A DNA stretch of 64,000 nucleotides from Wenjunlia vitaminophila DSM 41686. Lineage in GTDB: Bacteria; Actinomycetota; Actinomycetes; Streptomycetales; Streptomycetaceae. Positions 44,523-52,662 of this stretch are shown piece by piece. The position numbers were made by a program, and so were the translations under genes. Every line of letters starts with the position of its first letter. Position 1 is the first letter of the stretch. The notes beneath the pieces are model-generated. The model was not told the origin of the DNA. It was given only the letters and a program-made list of their open reading frames with translations, and searched no databases. The stretch lies in NCBI RefSeq assembly GCF_000380165.1, contig NZ_KB904635.1, forward strand, positions 62,001 through 126,000, written 5' to 3'.

Positions 44523-47228
44523 TCAGTTACCCGGCAAGGGAAGTTCGAACCACACGACCTTTCCTTCGGCGCTGTACCGGGTGCCCCAGCGACGGGCGGT
44601 GCGGGCCACCAGGTGGAGGCCGCGGCCACTCTCGGAGGTGTCATCGACATGACGCTCCCGGGGCGGGTCGGGCAGCGGGTCAGAGACCTCCACCAGCAGG
44701 GCGGGGCCGCGGACCAACCGTACGCCAATCGGACCGCCCGCGTGGCGAAGGCTGTTGGTGACGAGCTCGCTGACGAGCAGCACGGCTGACTCCTCGAGGC
44801 CGGTGAGCTGCCACCTCCTCAGCGTCTCCCGCACCTCCCCGCGCGCCGCCCTCGCCGACCCGGGCTCCGCGGCGAAGACCCACGAGGCGGTGGAGTCCGC
44901 GGGCAACGGCTGCAGACTCGCCATCAGCAGCGCGATGTCGTCCGGCCCGGGCCCGGGCTTGTGCGCGGCGAGGATCGTGTCGCAGGCCTGCTCGAGGTCG
45001 TCGTGGCACTGTCGGAGGAGCCCGGCGAGCCGTTCGATCCCCGCGGTGATGTCCTCGTCGCGCGTCTCGACCAGGCCGTCGGTGTAGAGGACCAGCACCG
45101 CCCCCTCGGGGACCTCGAACTCGAAGCAGTCGAACTCCGCGGTGGCCTCCCCGTCCACCCCGACCACCCCGAGCGGGGCGCCGCTGGGCAGGTCGAGCCT
45201 GCGGACCTGGCAGCCCCCGCCGCTCCCCGGGTCGCCCGGGACCAGCAACAGCGGTGGCAGGTGCCCGGCCGTGGCCATGCAGAGCTTCCCCCCGAGCGGG
45301 TCGTAGACCGCGTAGACGCAGGTGGCCAGGAGCGAGTCCTCCGGCCCCCGCCCGAAGTCGTCGGTGAGCTCGTTGATGTGCCGCAGCAGGGTGCCGGGGG
45401 GCAGTTCGAGCTGGGACAGCGTGCGCACGGCCGTGCGCAGCCGGCCCATGGTGGCGGCGGCCTGGAGCCCGTGCCCGGTCACGTCGCCGACCACGAGCGC
45501 CACCCGCCCCCCGGTGAGCGGGATGACGTCGAACCAGTCACCGCCCACCTCGGTGCCGGTGCTTGCCGGGACGTAACGGTAGGCCACCCGCACCCCGGGC
45601 GGGGCGGGCACGTGCTGCGGCAGCAGGCTGCGCTGGAGCATCACGGCCCCCTCGCGCTCCCTGGCGTAGAGCCGGGCGTTGTCCAGGAAGCCCCCGGCCC
45701 GGTCGGCGATCTCCGTGCCCAGCATCAGGTCGTCCCGGTCGAACGGGCCGTGCTCACCCGCCCGGCCGACCACGAGCAGCCCCAGCACCGCGCCGTGGGC
45801 GCGCAGCGGCAGCACCAGCACCGAGTGCACGCCTGCCGCCAGGGCGGTCTCGGCGCGCCACCGGTTCGCCGGGTCGGTCACCAGCAGGTCCTGCGGGGTG
45901 TCGATCAACTGGGACACCCCGGAGCGCAGCACCTTCGCGTAGGGCGAGTCCTCGACCAGCTCCACCGGTTGGTCCACCCGCAGCATCCGTTCCACCTCGG
46001 GCGCGATCTCGGCCGCCGCGTGGCCGCAGTACACCAGCCGGGCCCGTCCGGGGTACGGGGGACGGGGCAGCTCGTCGCTCGTGGTGATCTCGGACAGCAG
46101 CATGACGAGGGAGAACTGGCCGAACTCGGGGACCACCGCCTGGGCCAGCTCCTGGCCGATCCGCTCCACGTCGAGCAGCTCACCGAGGCAGCGGCCGATG
46201 TTGTTCAGCAGGTCCAGGCGCTGCCTGGCGTGCTCGACCCGGGTCGCGGCGAGTTGCCGTTCGGTGACGTCGATGACGGTGGCGCTGATGCCGAGCACCC
46301 GGCCGGCCCGGTCCTGGAGCCGGTTGCAGGAGAACGAGTGGTAGCCGGTGCCCATCGGCGCCCGCAGGGTGAGGTCGACCACCGGGGTGCCCGTGTCCAG
46401 GACCTGTCGCTGCAGGTCCATCAGCGCCTCGATGTCCGGGGGGATCTCCTGGGAGGGGGCGAGGGCCTCGGCGATGGTGCGGCCGACGAGGTCCTGGACG
46501 GAACGGTTGTTCATCCGGGCCAGCGCCTCGTTGGCGCGCACGTGCCGCAGGTCCCGGGTGAAGACGGCGATGCCCAGGGGGGAGGACTGGAACAGCGAGT
46601 CCAGCACGGCGAGGTCCTGTTCGAGGGCGCGCACCCGCCGGGTCTCCACGAGCGAGGCGAGCACGAACGGCCTGCCGTCCCCGTCCGTCAGCAGATTGGC
46701 CCGGACCTCGACCTGGACCAGGTGGCCGTCGCGGTGGCGCAGCGGCAGGATGCCCTTCCACCAGCCGCGCCTGAGCACATGGTCCGTGATCCTTTGGTCG
46801 GTCCAGGACGTGACGGCCGGCGGTGGCGGCCGGCGGGGCTCGGGCGGTTGGCCTCCCTGGCCCGTCCCGTCCTGCGGGCGGGACGAGGACCGCGTGTCCC
46901 TGGCCCGTTCGGACGCGGTGTCGGCCACCGCCCCCGATGACACCTCCTGACCCCGGATGGAGCCGATCCGCCGACCGACGATGTGCTCGCCCGTCCAGCC
47001 CAGCATCTCTTCGGCGGGGTCGCTCCACATCACGATCCTGCCGGCGGTGTCCAGCACCACGAACGCCAGTCGCAGGGCGTCCAGCAGGGTGCTCGGAGTC
47101 GCCTCGGCCCAGGCCTCACCGTGGACCGGCGTCAACTCGTCGCGGCGGGCAGGCCCGGGTGACGCGCCGGTCGCGCCGGGTCCGCCGACGGCATCGGCCA
47201 CCACATCCCCCAGACCACGATCAGCCAC
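44523..47228 (-). CDS. PAS-PAS-GAF-SpoIIE phosphatase with C-terminal HATPase domain (sensor 2)
   Basis: The 901-residue paralogue of sensor 1 has the same domain order. Its first PAS domain (TLLDALRLAFVVLDTAGRIV) has a Ser/Pro/Arg-rich insert of about 50 residues. The phosphatase motifs (VGGDWFDVIPLTGGRVALVV, DVTGHG, AGHLPPLLLV, YTDGLVETRDEDI, PGPDDIALL) and the ATPase motifs (ELVTNSLRHAGG, GRGLHLV) are intact. The GTG start at 47228 has no good ribosome site and lies four bases downstream of an 18-bp palindrome. It is probably cotranscribed with sensor 1. Confidence 0.88.
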   Translation of the reverse strand: MADRGLGDVVADAVGGPGATGASPGPARRDELTPVHGEAWAEATPSTLLDALRLAFVVLDTAGRIVMWSDPAEEMLGWTGEHIVGRRIGSIRGQEVSSGAVADTASERARDTRSSSRPQDGTGQGGQPPEPRRPPPPAVTSWTDQRITDHVLRRGWWKGILPLRHRDGHLVQVEVRANLLTDGDGRPFVLASLVETRRVRALEQDLAVLDSLFQSSPLGIAVFTRDLRHVRANEALARMNNRSVQDLVGRTIAEALAPSQEIPPDIEALMDLQRQVLDTGTPVVDLTLRAPMGTGYHSFSCNRLQDRAGRVLGISATVIDVTERQLAATRVEHARQRLDLLNNIGRCLGELLDVERIGQELAQAVVPEFGQFSLVMLLSEITTSDELPRPPYPGRARLVYCGHAAAEIAPEVERMLRVDQPVELVEDSPYAKVLRSGVSQLIDTPQDLLVTDPANRWRAETALAAGVHSVLVLPLRAHGAVLGLLVVGRAGEHGPFDRDDLMLGTEIADRAGGFLDNARLYAREREGAVMLQRSLLPQHVPAPPGVRVAYRYVPASTGTEVGGDWFDVIPLTGGRVALVVGDVTGHGLQAAATMGRLRTAVRTLSQLELPPGTLLRHINELTDDFGRGPEDSLLATCVYAVYDPLGGKLCMATAGHLPPLLLVPGDPGSGGGCQVRRLDLPSGAPLGVVGVDGEATAEFDCFEFEVPEGAVLVLYTDGLVETRDEDITAGIERLAGLLRQCHDDLEQACDTILAAHKPGPGPDDIALLMASLQPLPADSTASWVFAAEPGSARAARGEVRETLRRWQLTGLEESAVLLVSELVTNSLRHAGGPIGVRLVRGPALLVEVSDPLPDPPRERHVDDTSESGRGLHLVARTARRWGTRYSAEGKVVWFELPLPGN

Positions 47229-47742
47229 AAATAAGACTGATCACTCTTACCCCATATTCCACGGGCATATCGGTGCCGCGAGTCCCGTCACGCGGGCACC
47301 GGCTCACGTCCCCCGAACGGCGCCGCACCCAGACGTCGTTGCCGGTCAGCCAGGCACCCCCGGACCCGGGCCGGGGGTGGAACCGGAGCTCTGGCCATGC
47401 CTCCGCCGGTCCTCGAGCGGACTTCAGGGCGCGGAACGCATGGTGGGCTCGACCCACCGTGGACTTCCTGGGTCGGTCGGAGACGTCCGGCCGACGCCAC
47501 GGGCGCACCGGGTCACGAGGCGCGCTCTCGTTGACGGGACCACCGGGTGGCGCCGGGGAAAAGGGCGTGTGTGGGGGCCAGGAGGGTGGCTCCCACGCAC
47601 GCCCGCCCCTGGGACCCTGACACGCTCGGGCACCGCTCCCGCACGGGCACCCTCACCCGTACACCCCTCACCCGTACACCCTCGCCCGCGCGCCCTGCCG
47701 GCTGACACCGGCGGCGGGCCGCCGGGAGGGCCGCCGGGCGCC
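47229..47742. other. Gene-free gap between sensor 2 and the GntR gene
   Basis: The left end (to about 47275) is AT-rich and should carry the promoter of sensor 2. The middle shows nothing I can name. The right end has two copies of CCCTCACCCGTACAC (47650-47664 and 47665-47679). Overlapping open frames here lack support from codon pattern or ribosome sites. Confidence 0.4.
47233..47250. promoter_or_regulatory. 18-bp near-perfect palindrome at the start of sensor 2
   Basis: TAAGACTGATCACTCTTA differs from its own reverse complement only at one symmetrical base pair. It lies four bases upstream of the GTG start, in the place of a repressor operator. It could also be part of a leaderless promoter. 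Confidence 0.5.
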
Positions 47743-48495
47743 TCAGCGCACCGGGAGGTGGTAGGCCAGTCGGTACCGATCCGCCGGCACCACCAGGTCG
47801 GCCGTTTCCACCGGGCGGTCGGAGGCGAAGAAGGTGCGGTTGACCAGCAGGACCACATGGCCGGGCACCCCCCCGAGGGCCGCTGCCTCCTCTGCCAGAC
47901 AGGGACGAGCGATCACCTCTTCCTGAACGTTGTCCACGACGATGTCCAGCGCCGCCATCCGTTCGACCACCCCCCGACCACCGAGGGGGCCCTCCTCCGG
48001 CAACATCACCGGCGTGCGCCCGGTGATGGTGAGCGGCTCCCAGGAGGTGGAGACCATCAGTGGCTCGTTCTCGCTGTGGAACAGGTAGCGGGTGCGCATC
48101 ACCCGGTCCCCGAGAGGGATGCGCAACCGCCGCGCGACGTCCTCGGACGCCTCCTCGACCGCGCTCTTGGCCTCCCATCCGCCCGAGCTCTTCTCATCCG
48201 CCTGTTCCTGCCGGAAGAGCGACGAGCGCCCGGAGGGCCGGTACCCGGAACGCGCCAGCCGACGCGGGCGCGCCCGCTCCCGCACATAGGTCCCCGAACC
48301 CGAACGGCCCTCAACGTACCCTTCGACAATGAGGACTTTGCGGGCCTCGAGAGCCACGGTGTCGGAGACGTCGTAGTCCTCACGAATCTGCTTCTGCGAG
48401 GGAAGTCGGGCCCCCGGAACGAGATGTCCGTCAAGGATCTTCTTGCGCAGATCCGCCGCGACCCGAAGGTACGCGGGCTGCTCGCCGAATGGCAC
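47743..48495 (-). CDS. GntR family transcriptional regulator with UTRA ligand-binding domain
   Basis: The 250-residue regulator starts at GTG 48495 after GGAGGGG (VPFGEQPAYLRVAADLRKKI). The winged helix-turn-helix ends with LPSQKQIREDYDVSDTVALE and VEGYVEGRSGSGTYVRE, and the C-terminal UTRA domain (VMRTRYLFHSENEPLMVSTS, VVPADRYRLAYHL) binds an unknown effector. This is the HutC/MngR branch common in actinomycetes, often with no obvious target beside it, as here. Confidence 0.9.
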   Translation of the reverse strand: MPFGEQPAYLRVAADLRKKILDGHLVPGARLPSQKQIREDYDVSDTVALEARKVLIVEGYVEGRSGSGTYVRERARPRRLARSGYRPSGRSSLFRQEQADEKSSGGWEAKSAVEEASEDVARRLRIPLGDRVMRTRYLFHSENEPLMVSTSWEPLTITGRTPVMLPEEGPLGGRGVVERMAALDIVVDNVQEEVIARPCLAEEAAALGGVPGHVVLLVNRTFFASDRPVETADLVVPADRYRLAYHLPVR

Positions 48496-49311
48496 GTGGC
48501 CCCTCCAACAATTGACCGGCGCTTTTCGCTTGGCCACCAGACCGAACCCGGCGAGGTCCAGCCCTGGGCGATTACGGAGAGTATGATCTCAGATTCGTTC
48601 CGCAATCAAGAGCGGCTTTCGGCCGTCCCCATCACATCGAGTGATCTCCACTCGAACCAGCACCGGGGGCGACGACCACCCCCTTCCGCGGCCTCTCCCG
48701 GCCGACGCCATCCGCCTGCCCGTTCCCGGGATACGCGGCGAACTCCCAGCTCACAGCCGCCCCCAAGGCGCGACGCCGCAAGAGCCCGCCGGGCCCGAGC
48801 GGCAACGCGCCAGCCCCGCCCGGGCCATCGGCCCACCGGGGGCCCGGGTGCCCCCACAGCCCACCGGGACGAGGGACGGCGAACGCCCCACCGACACGGC
48901 GGGCAACCACCCCGTGGAACCGAGGACACCCCGAAATTCCGGGAAACCCCACGCAATTGAAGAGCGGCGGAACGGCCGAAAAATCACCCGCGGAAACGCC
49001 TGGTCAAGCGGAGTGGACCCGCCCACCACACTTTCTCCAATTGTGGACAACCATTGAACCTATCGTCGGACAAGCCGACACGAATACCCGCCCCCCGGAG
49101 CAGGGCCGGCGCGTTTCCCGCATATCGACGCGGGCACCGGGCGCCGGCGCACCGCGTGCTCGCCCGTGCTTTGGCTTCGGCGTCGAGCCCGTGCCACCGG
49201 CTCCCCCGTCGGCCCCGACTCCTCGCCCCACCAGGCCATCCGCACAGGGATACGATCCGCGGTGAACCCACCGTGCCGCGGTACTCCGGCCGCGTGACCG
49301 TCAGGAGCCGA
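48496..49311. other. Gene-poor 0.8-kb stretch
   Basis: GC-rich sequence with open frames in several phases but no ribosome sites or family motifs. The part at about 48950-49070 is AT-rich and contains CCACA and TGTGG half-sites (49025-49044) and TTGTGGACAA. This looks like an upstream regulatory region left without its original gene. It also includes the GntR promoter at its left end. Confidence 0.4.
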
Positions 49312-49866
49312 ATGGACCACCTCCAGGCACTTCAGCTCGCCAACGGCTACTTCAGCGCCGCCCTTGACCGGTTGACCGAGGCGGACTGGGACCGCCCCAC
49401 GCCCTGCGAGCAGTGGTCGGTGCGCGACGTGGTGGAGCACGTCGTCCGCGGCCACGCCGCCCTGGTCGCCGCGTTCGACCCGACGGCCACCACCGGACCG
49501 GCCGTCGAGCCGGGCGAGGCCCTCGACGCCGCCTACCGCCGCTGGACCGCTGCGGTCGAGGAGTCGACGGCCCGGCCGGGCGCCCTGGAGCGCACGGTGA
49601 CCCACAGGCAGCTCGGCGAGCTGCCGGGCTCCACCCTGGTACTGGTCCGCCTCGGTGACGTCACCGTCCACGCCTGGGACCTGGCCGTGGCCACCGGCAC
49701 GACGTTCAGCCCCGACCCGGAGCTCAGCGAGGCGGCTCTCGGCTGGCTGATACCACTCGCACCCATGTTCGCTTCGGCCGGCGCGTTCGCGTCGTCCTCC
49801 GACCCGGGGCCGGCCGCCGATCCCTTCCACCGCGTCCTCCAGCTCACCGGTCGCCAGCCGTCCTGA
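49312..49866 (+). CDS. TIGR03086 family (DinB-like, mycothiol-dependent-type) metal-binding protein
   Basis: The 184-residue protein starts at ATG 49312, five bases after AGGAG. It has the four-helix DinB/MDMPI fold: FSAALDRLTEADWDRPTPCE, WSVRDVVEHVVRGHAALV and LGDVTVHAWDLAVATG, with His residues of the second and third motifs as likely metal ligands. Relatives include mycothiol-dependent maleylpyruvate isomerase, but the specific reaction is unknown. It stands alone. Confidence 0.85.
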   Translation: MDHLQALQLANGYFSAALDRLTEADWDRPTPCEQWSVRDVVEHVVRGHAALVAAFDPTATTGPAVEPGEALDAAYRRWTAAVEESTARPGALERTVTHRQLGELPGSTLVLVRLGDVTVHAWDLAVATGTTFSPDPELSEAALGWLIPLAPMFASAGAFASSSDPGPAADPFHRVLQLTGRQPS

Positions 49867-49931
49867 GCCCCCGCCCCGCGGTCCGGGCCGGCGCCCCCGG
49901 CCACCGCTCCCGGGGAGAGGAACCGCTCTCC

Positions 49932-50101
49932 CGACTCGTCGCCGGAGCGGCCGAGCTGGAGCTGCGGCTTCAGGCCGGTCGGGCCGTGATCCGGGAGTAG
50001 CAGGGCGAGGCCGGAACCTTCACCCGGAGGAGCGCGCCGCCGCCCGTGCCGACATGGCCGACGCCGAGTACCTCAGCAGCACGGGGACATCCGCCGCGTG
50101 A
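49932..50101 (+). pseudogene. Degraded VapB-like antitoxin
   Basis: The frame RLVAGAAELELRLQAGRAVI then RE is cut by TAG (49998-50000, probably from TGG), resumes as QGEAGTFT, and needs a frame shift to continue as PEERAAARADMADAEYL. The combined sequence has the C-terminal pattern of actinomycete antitoxins partnered with PIN toxins. There is no intact start. I read it as a relic, not an active gene. Confidence 0.5.
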
Positions 50102-50107
50102 ACACCC

Positions 50108-50244
50108 CACCCGTACGACACCGGTGCGCTGATCGCCAGCTTTCCCTACTGTCGGGACCTGGGCGCTAGCTTCGCCGAGCTCGACCTGACCGCCCGGGTG
50201 TCGTGCCCATGTGTCCACGGCAGCCCTCGGGAGCGGCCTCAATA
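50108..50244 (+). pseudogene. Remnant of a VapC-like PIN toxin
   Basis: Seven bases after the antitoxin relic, PYDTGALIAS matches the conserved N-terminal strand of PIN-domain RNases (YDTGALIAAE type). The rest of the domain is missing and the frame runs to a stop at 50242 without family similarity. No start codon is available. Most of the toxin has been deleted. Confidence 0.45.
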
Positions 50245-50703
50245 GCGCGGCATGTTGGGGATCGCCTTCTCTGCGAGCGCGATGAGCGCCTCAACCTTCG
50301 TCAAGTCAGCCCCGACCTCCTCCGGCGTCACGGCCGGAGCCTCCGAAGACCGGTACTCAATCTCGTTTCGCCGCACTCGCATGCGGTTGAAAGGGCGCAG
50401 TATGGACCCCAGCGGTGGGTCGAGCTGCGCTCGCACGGCCTCGTAGATGACGGTGTGGCCACCACGGCTGGTGGCGCGCAGCCCCTGGTTCTGCAGCACC
50501 GCGGCCAACGCTCTGCGGGCGGCGTCATAGGCGAGCGTGTACGCACCCTCAGGGTCCGTGGCCAACAGTTGCCGTGCGGAGCCCACATGCGTACGGGCCC
50601 GGACCAGTTCCGCTTCAGCGACCTGTTGGGAAGCGGGTACGCGCTCAAGCTCACCGCTACCGATAAGCGAGTCGACCGTCGGCCGCCCTTGGTTCCAGCG
50701 CAT
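50239..50703 (-). CDS. HEPN-domain protein (probable toxin of a HEPN/MNT pair)
   Basis: The 154-residue all-helical protein has a disordered N-terminus of about 25 residues and a HEPN core (AEAELVRARTHVGSARQLLA, GAYTLAYDAARRALAAVL, GGHTVIYEAV). The RNase-type motif is RRNEIEYRS: Arg112 with Tyr117 in an Rx4Y spacing where classical HEPN toxins have Rx4-6H. Its ATG overlaps the stop of the nucleotidyltransferase gene (TGATG), so the two are coupled. A tyrosine at this motif is the kind of residue that MNT antitoxins adenylylate. Confidence 0.78.
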   Translation of the reverse strand: MRWNQGRPTVDSLIGSGELERVPASQQVAEAELVRARTHVGSARQLLATDPEGAYTLAYDAARRALAAVLQNQGLRATSRGGHTVIYEAVRAQLDPPLGSILRPFNRMRVRRNEIEYRSSEAPAVTPEEVGADLTKVEALIALAEKAIPNMPRY

Positions 50704-51293
50704 CACATCGTCCCCAGGCCAAGGTGCAACTCGACCAGTGGACGTTCGCGAACGCTGGTAAGGAACGGATCGTCCGTCCGGGCCTCCCACGCCTCGACGG
50801 AGATCCTATGGACGTTGACCTCGCGGCGGAGCCGGCGGGACGCAACCTCGGCAAGGTCAAAAAGAGCGTCGGCATCGGGATCACCCACAACGAGGACGTC
50901 GACATCAGCGGGCGGCGGCCCCGGCTCGCCGCTGTACCGGGCGGCCCAAGAGCCGTAGACATAGGCCCGCCGCACCCCCTCGAGTTTCGCCAACGCCTCG
51001 GCGAGCACGGGCACGGGGCCAAAGGAGACGGACATGAGGTCGCTCAGGGGACGGTACAGCGGGGTATCGGTACGCGCCTTGACGAGGCGGCTGCGCCCCA
51101 CTCTGCGATCGGCCAGGATGCCGCCGCGGGTCAACCGGTCAACCTCACGCAGGACAGTCGTCGGCGTCACTCCGATGTCATTGGCCAGCTCGGTGATGCC
51201 GTACTCACGTTCCGGGTGCAGGAGTACAAGCGCGAGGAGTTCGCCTTGCATGCGGGATCGGAGGATGGGGAGCAGACTCGGAGACACTTTCAT
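50703..51293 (-). CDS. Winged-helix/nucleotidyltransferase fusion (probable MNT antitoxin)
   Basis: The 196-residue protein joins an N-terminal winged helix (about 10-72; YGITELANDIGVTPTTVLRE, GGILADRRVGRSRLV) to a minimal nucleotidyltransferase (about 85-196; YVYGSWAARYSG with Gly114-Ser115, and ADVDVLVVGD with Asp130 and Asp132). The third acidic position falls on the REVNVHRIS strand and is not an Asp. Starts at ATG 51293 without a ribosome site, seven bases after a TATCCT box. MNT proteins neutralise HEPN toxins by adenylylation; the fused DNA-binding domain suggests autoregulation. Confidence 0.8.
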   Translation of the reverse strand: MKVSPSLLPILRSRMQGELLALVLLHPEREYGITELANDIGVTPTTVLREVDRLTRGGILADRRVGRSRLVKARTDTPLYRPLSDLMSVSFGPVPVLAEALAKLEGVRRAYVYGSWAARYSGEPGPPPADVDVLVVGDPDADALFDLAEVASRRLRREVNVHRISVEAWEARTDDPFLTSVRERPLVELHLGLGTM

Positions 51294-51300
51294 TGGGCGC

Positions 51301-51330
51301 AGGATATCAAGCGTCGAATGAAAGTAACAA
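51301..51330 (-). promoter_or_regulatory. Promoter of the MNT/HEPN pair
   Basis: On the minus strand TTGTTA (51330-51325), an 18-base spacer, TATCCT (51306-51301), seven bases, then the ATG. It is the best -35/-10 pair in the window and implies a leaderless message. Confidence 0.55.
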
Positions 51331-51439
51331 TGCACATCCAATCGCTCACCATCCGCGACGACATGGGTCTTCCCCGCGAGCCACGCCCAGGGTCAGACCA
51401 AGTCGGCACCGAAACGACAGAACCGGCACGGGATGGGCG

Positions 51440-51471
51440 AAGGGACCGGACTCGTCAGCGTCCGGCCCCTT
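51440..51471 (-). terminator. Terminator of ychF
   Basis: Arms 51440-51451 (AAGGGACCGGAC) and 51460-51471 (GTCCGGCCCCTT) pair over an eight-base loop. In the leftward RNA the one mismatch becomes a G-U pair, so the hairpin is complete on the ychF strand. It lies about 40 bases past the ychF stop. Confidence 0.65.
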
Positions 51472-51511
51472 TGACGTGCGTGTCCGCCGCCCTGAGCGAC
51501 GTGGTGGCACT

Positions 51512-52600
<1,089 letters not shown>

Positions 52601-52662
52601 GGGAGACGTAACCTCACGGTGCTGGGGACGACCTTGCGAGTCTACGGCTTGGCGGGAGCGGG

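Noticed and set aside
48640-49060. Several overlapping open frames of about 100 residues
   Set aside because: All lack ribosome sites and family motifs and compete on both strands. The composition is Pro/Arg-rich noise.
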